The notes under the pieces were generated by a model. It saw only the letters and a program-made list of their open reading frames with translations. It made no database searches and had not been told where the DNA came from. Source: Chloroflexota bacterium (GTDB lineage Bacteria > Chloroflexota > Dehalococcoidia > Lucifugimonadales > Lucifugimonadaceae). From it: a DNA stretch of 14,194 bases. This document shows positions 14,181 through 14,194 of this stretch, piece after piece; position 1 is the first letter of the stretch, and each line of letters opens with the position of its first letter. The position numbers and the translations under genes are program-made. The stretch lies in the NCBI GenBank assembly GCA_009837685.1, contig VXTA01000136.1:1-14194 (forward strand), read 5' to 3'.

Positions 14181-14194
14181 AGTGCCTTCTTGAT

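Overview
The window looks like chromosome from an uncultured Chloroflexota bacterium, most likely a marine SAR202/Dehalococcoidia-type lineage. This is inference, not proof. It rests on the mix of genes: several NHL-propeller paralogs, an HpcH/HpaI aldolase, a Thr-Pro-linked leucine-rich-repeat lipoprotein, a CopD-like membrane protein, and a lone class 2 pyrD beside a conserved protein of unknown role. Base composition is moderately GC-rich and genes are tightly packed. Several starts are GTG or TTG. No tRNA, rRNA, CRISPR array or insertion sequence was seen, and no stretch over 300 bases lacks a gene.

Layout. Positions 1-1440 (minus) hold a leucine-rich-repeat lipoprotein that runs off the left edge, read head-to-head with an HpcH/HpaI-family aldolase (1476-2195). 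A small accessory patch follows: a perfect 7-bp-arm palindrome, a VapB-like antitoxin and a PIN-domain VapC toxin overlapping by 4 bases, then a palindromic repeat unit (2974-3050). Next come three NHL beta-propeller proteins related to peptidyl-alpha-hydroxyglycine alpha-amidating lyase (PAL), at 3130-4116, 4885-5802 and 6401-7312. The first two are close paralogs separated by a single-pass membrane protein and a 44-residue basic protein with a strong ribosome binding site. A DinB-like gene lies inverted between the second and third.

From 7399 the content is mostly housekeeping or metabolic: a coiled-coil/membrane mini-protein, a CopD-like membrane protein and a ribokinase-family sugar kinase that may share one CATG for their opposed start codons, dihydroorotate dehydrogenase (pyrD), a conserved acidic protein of unknown role, a PLP-dependent threonine/serine dehydratase, an MFS transporter, and at the right edge an unknown protein whose C-terminal half resembles the DUF6339 pattern as I remember it.

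How the genes fit together. Most are single-gene units in alternating orientation, so little co-transcription is expected. Exceptions are vapBC and the 4226-4791 pair. The most interesting point is the PAL-like cluster: each protein appears to keep the Arg/His/Tyr residues that form the zinc site and active site of animal PAL, yet none has a visible signal peptide and no copper monooxygenase (PHM) partner is present, so substrate and role are open.
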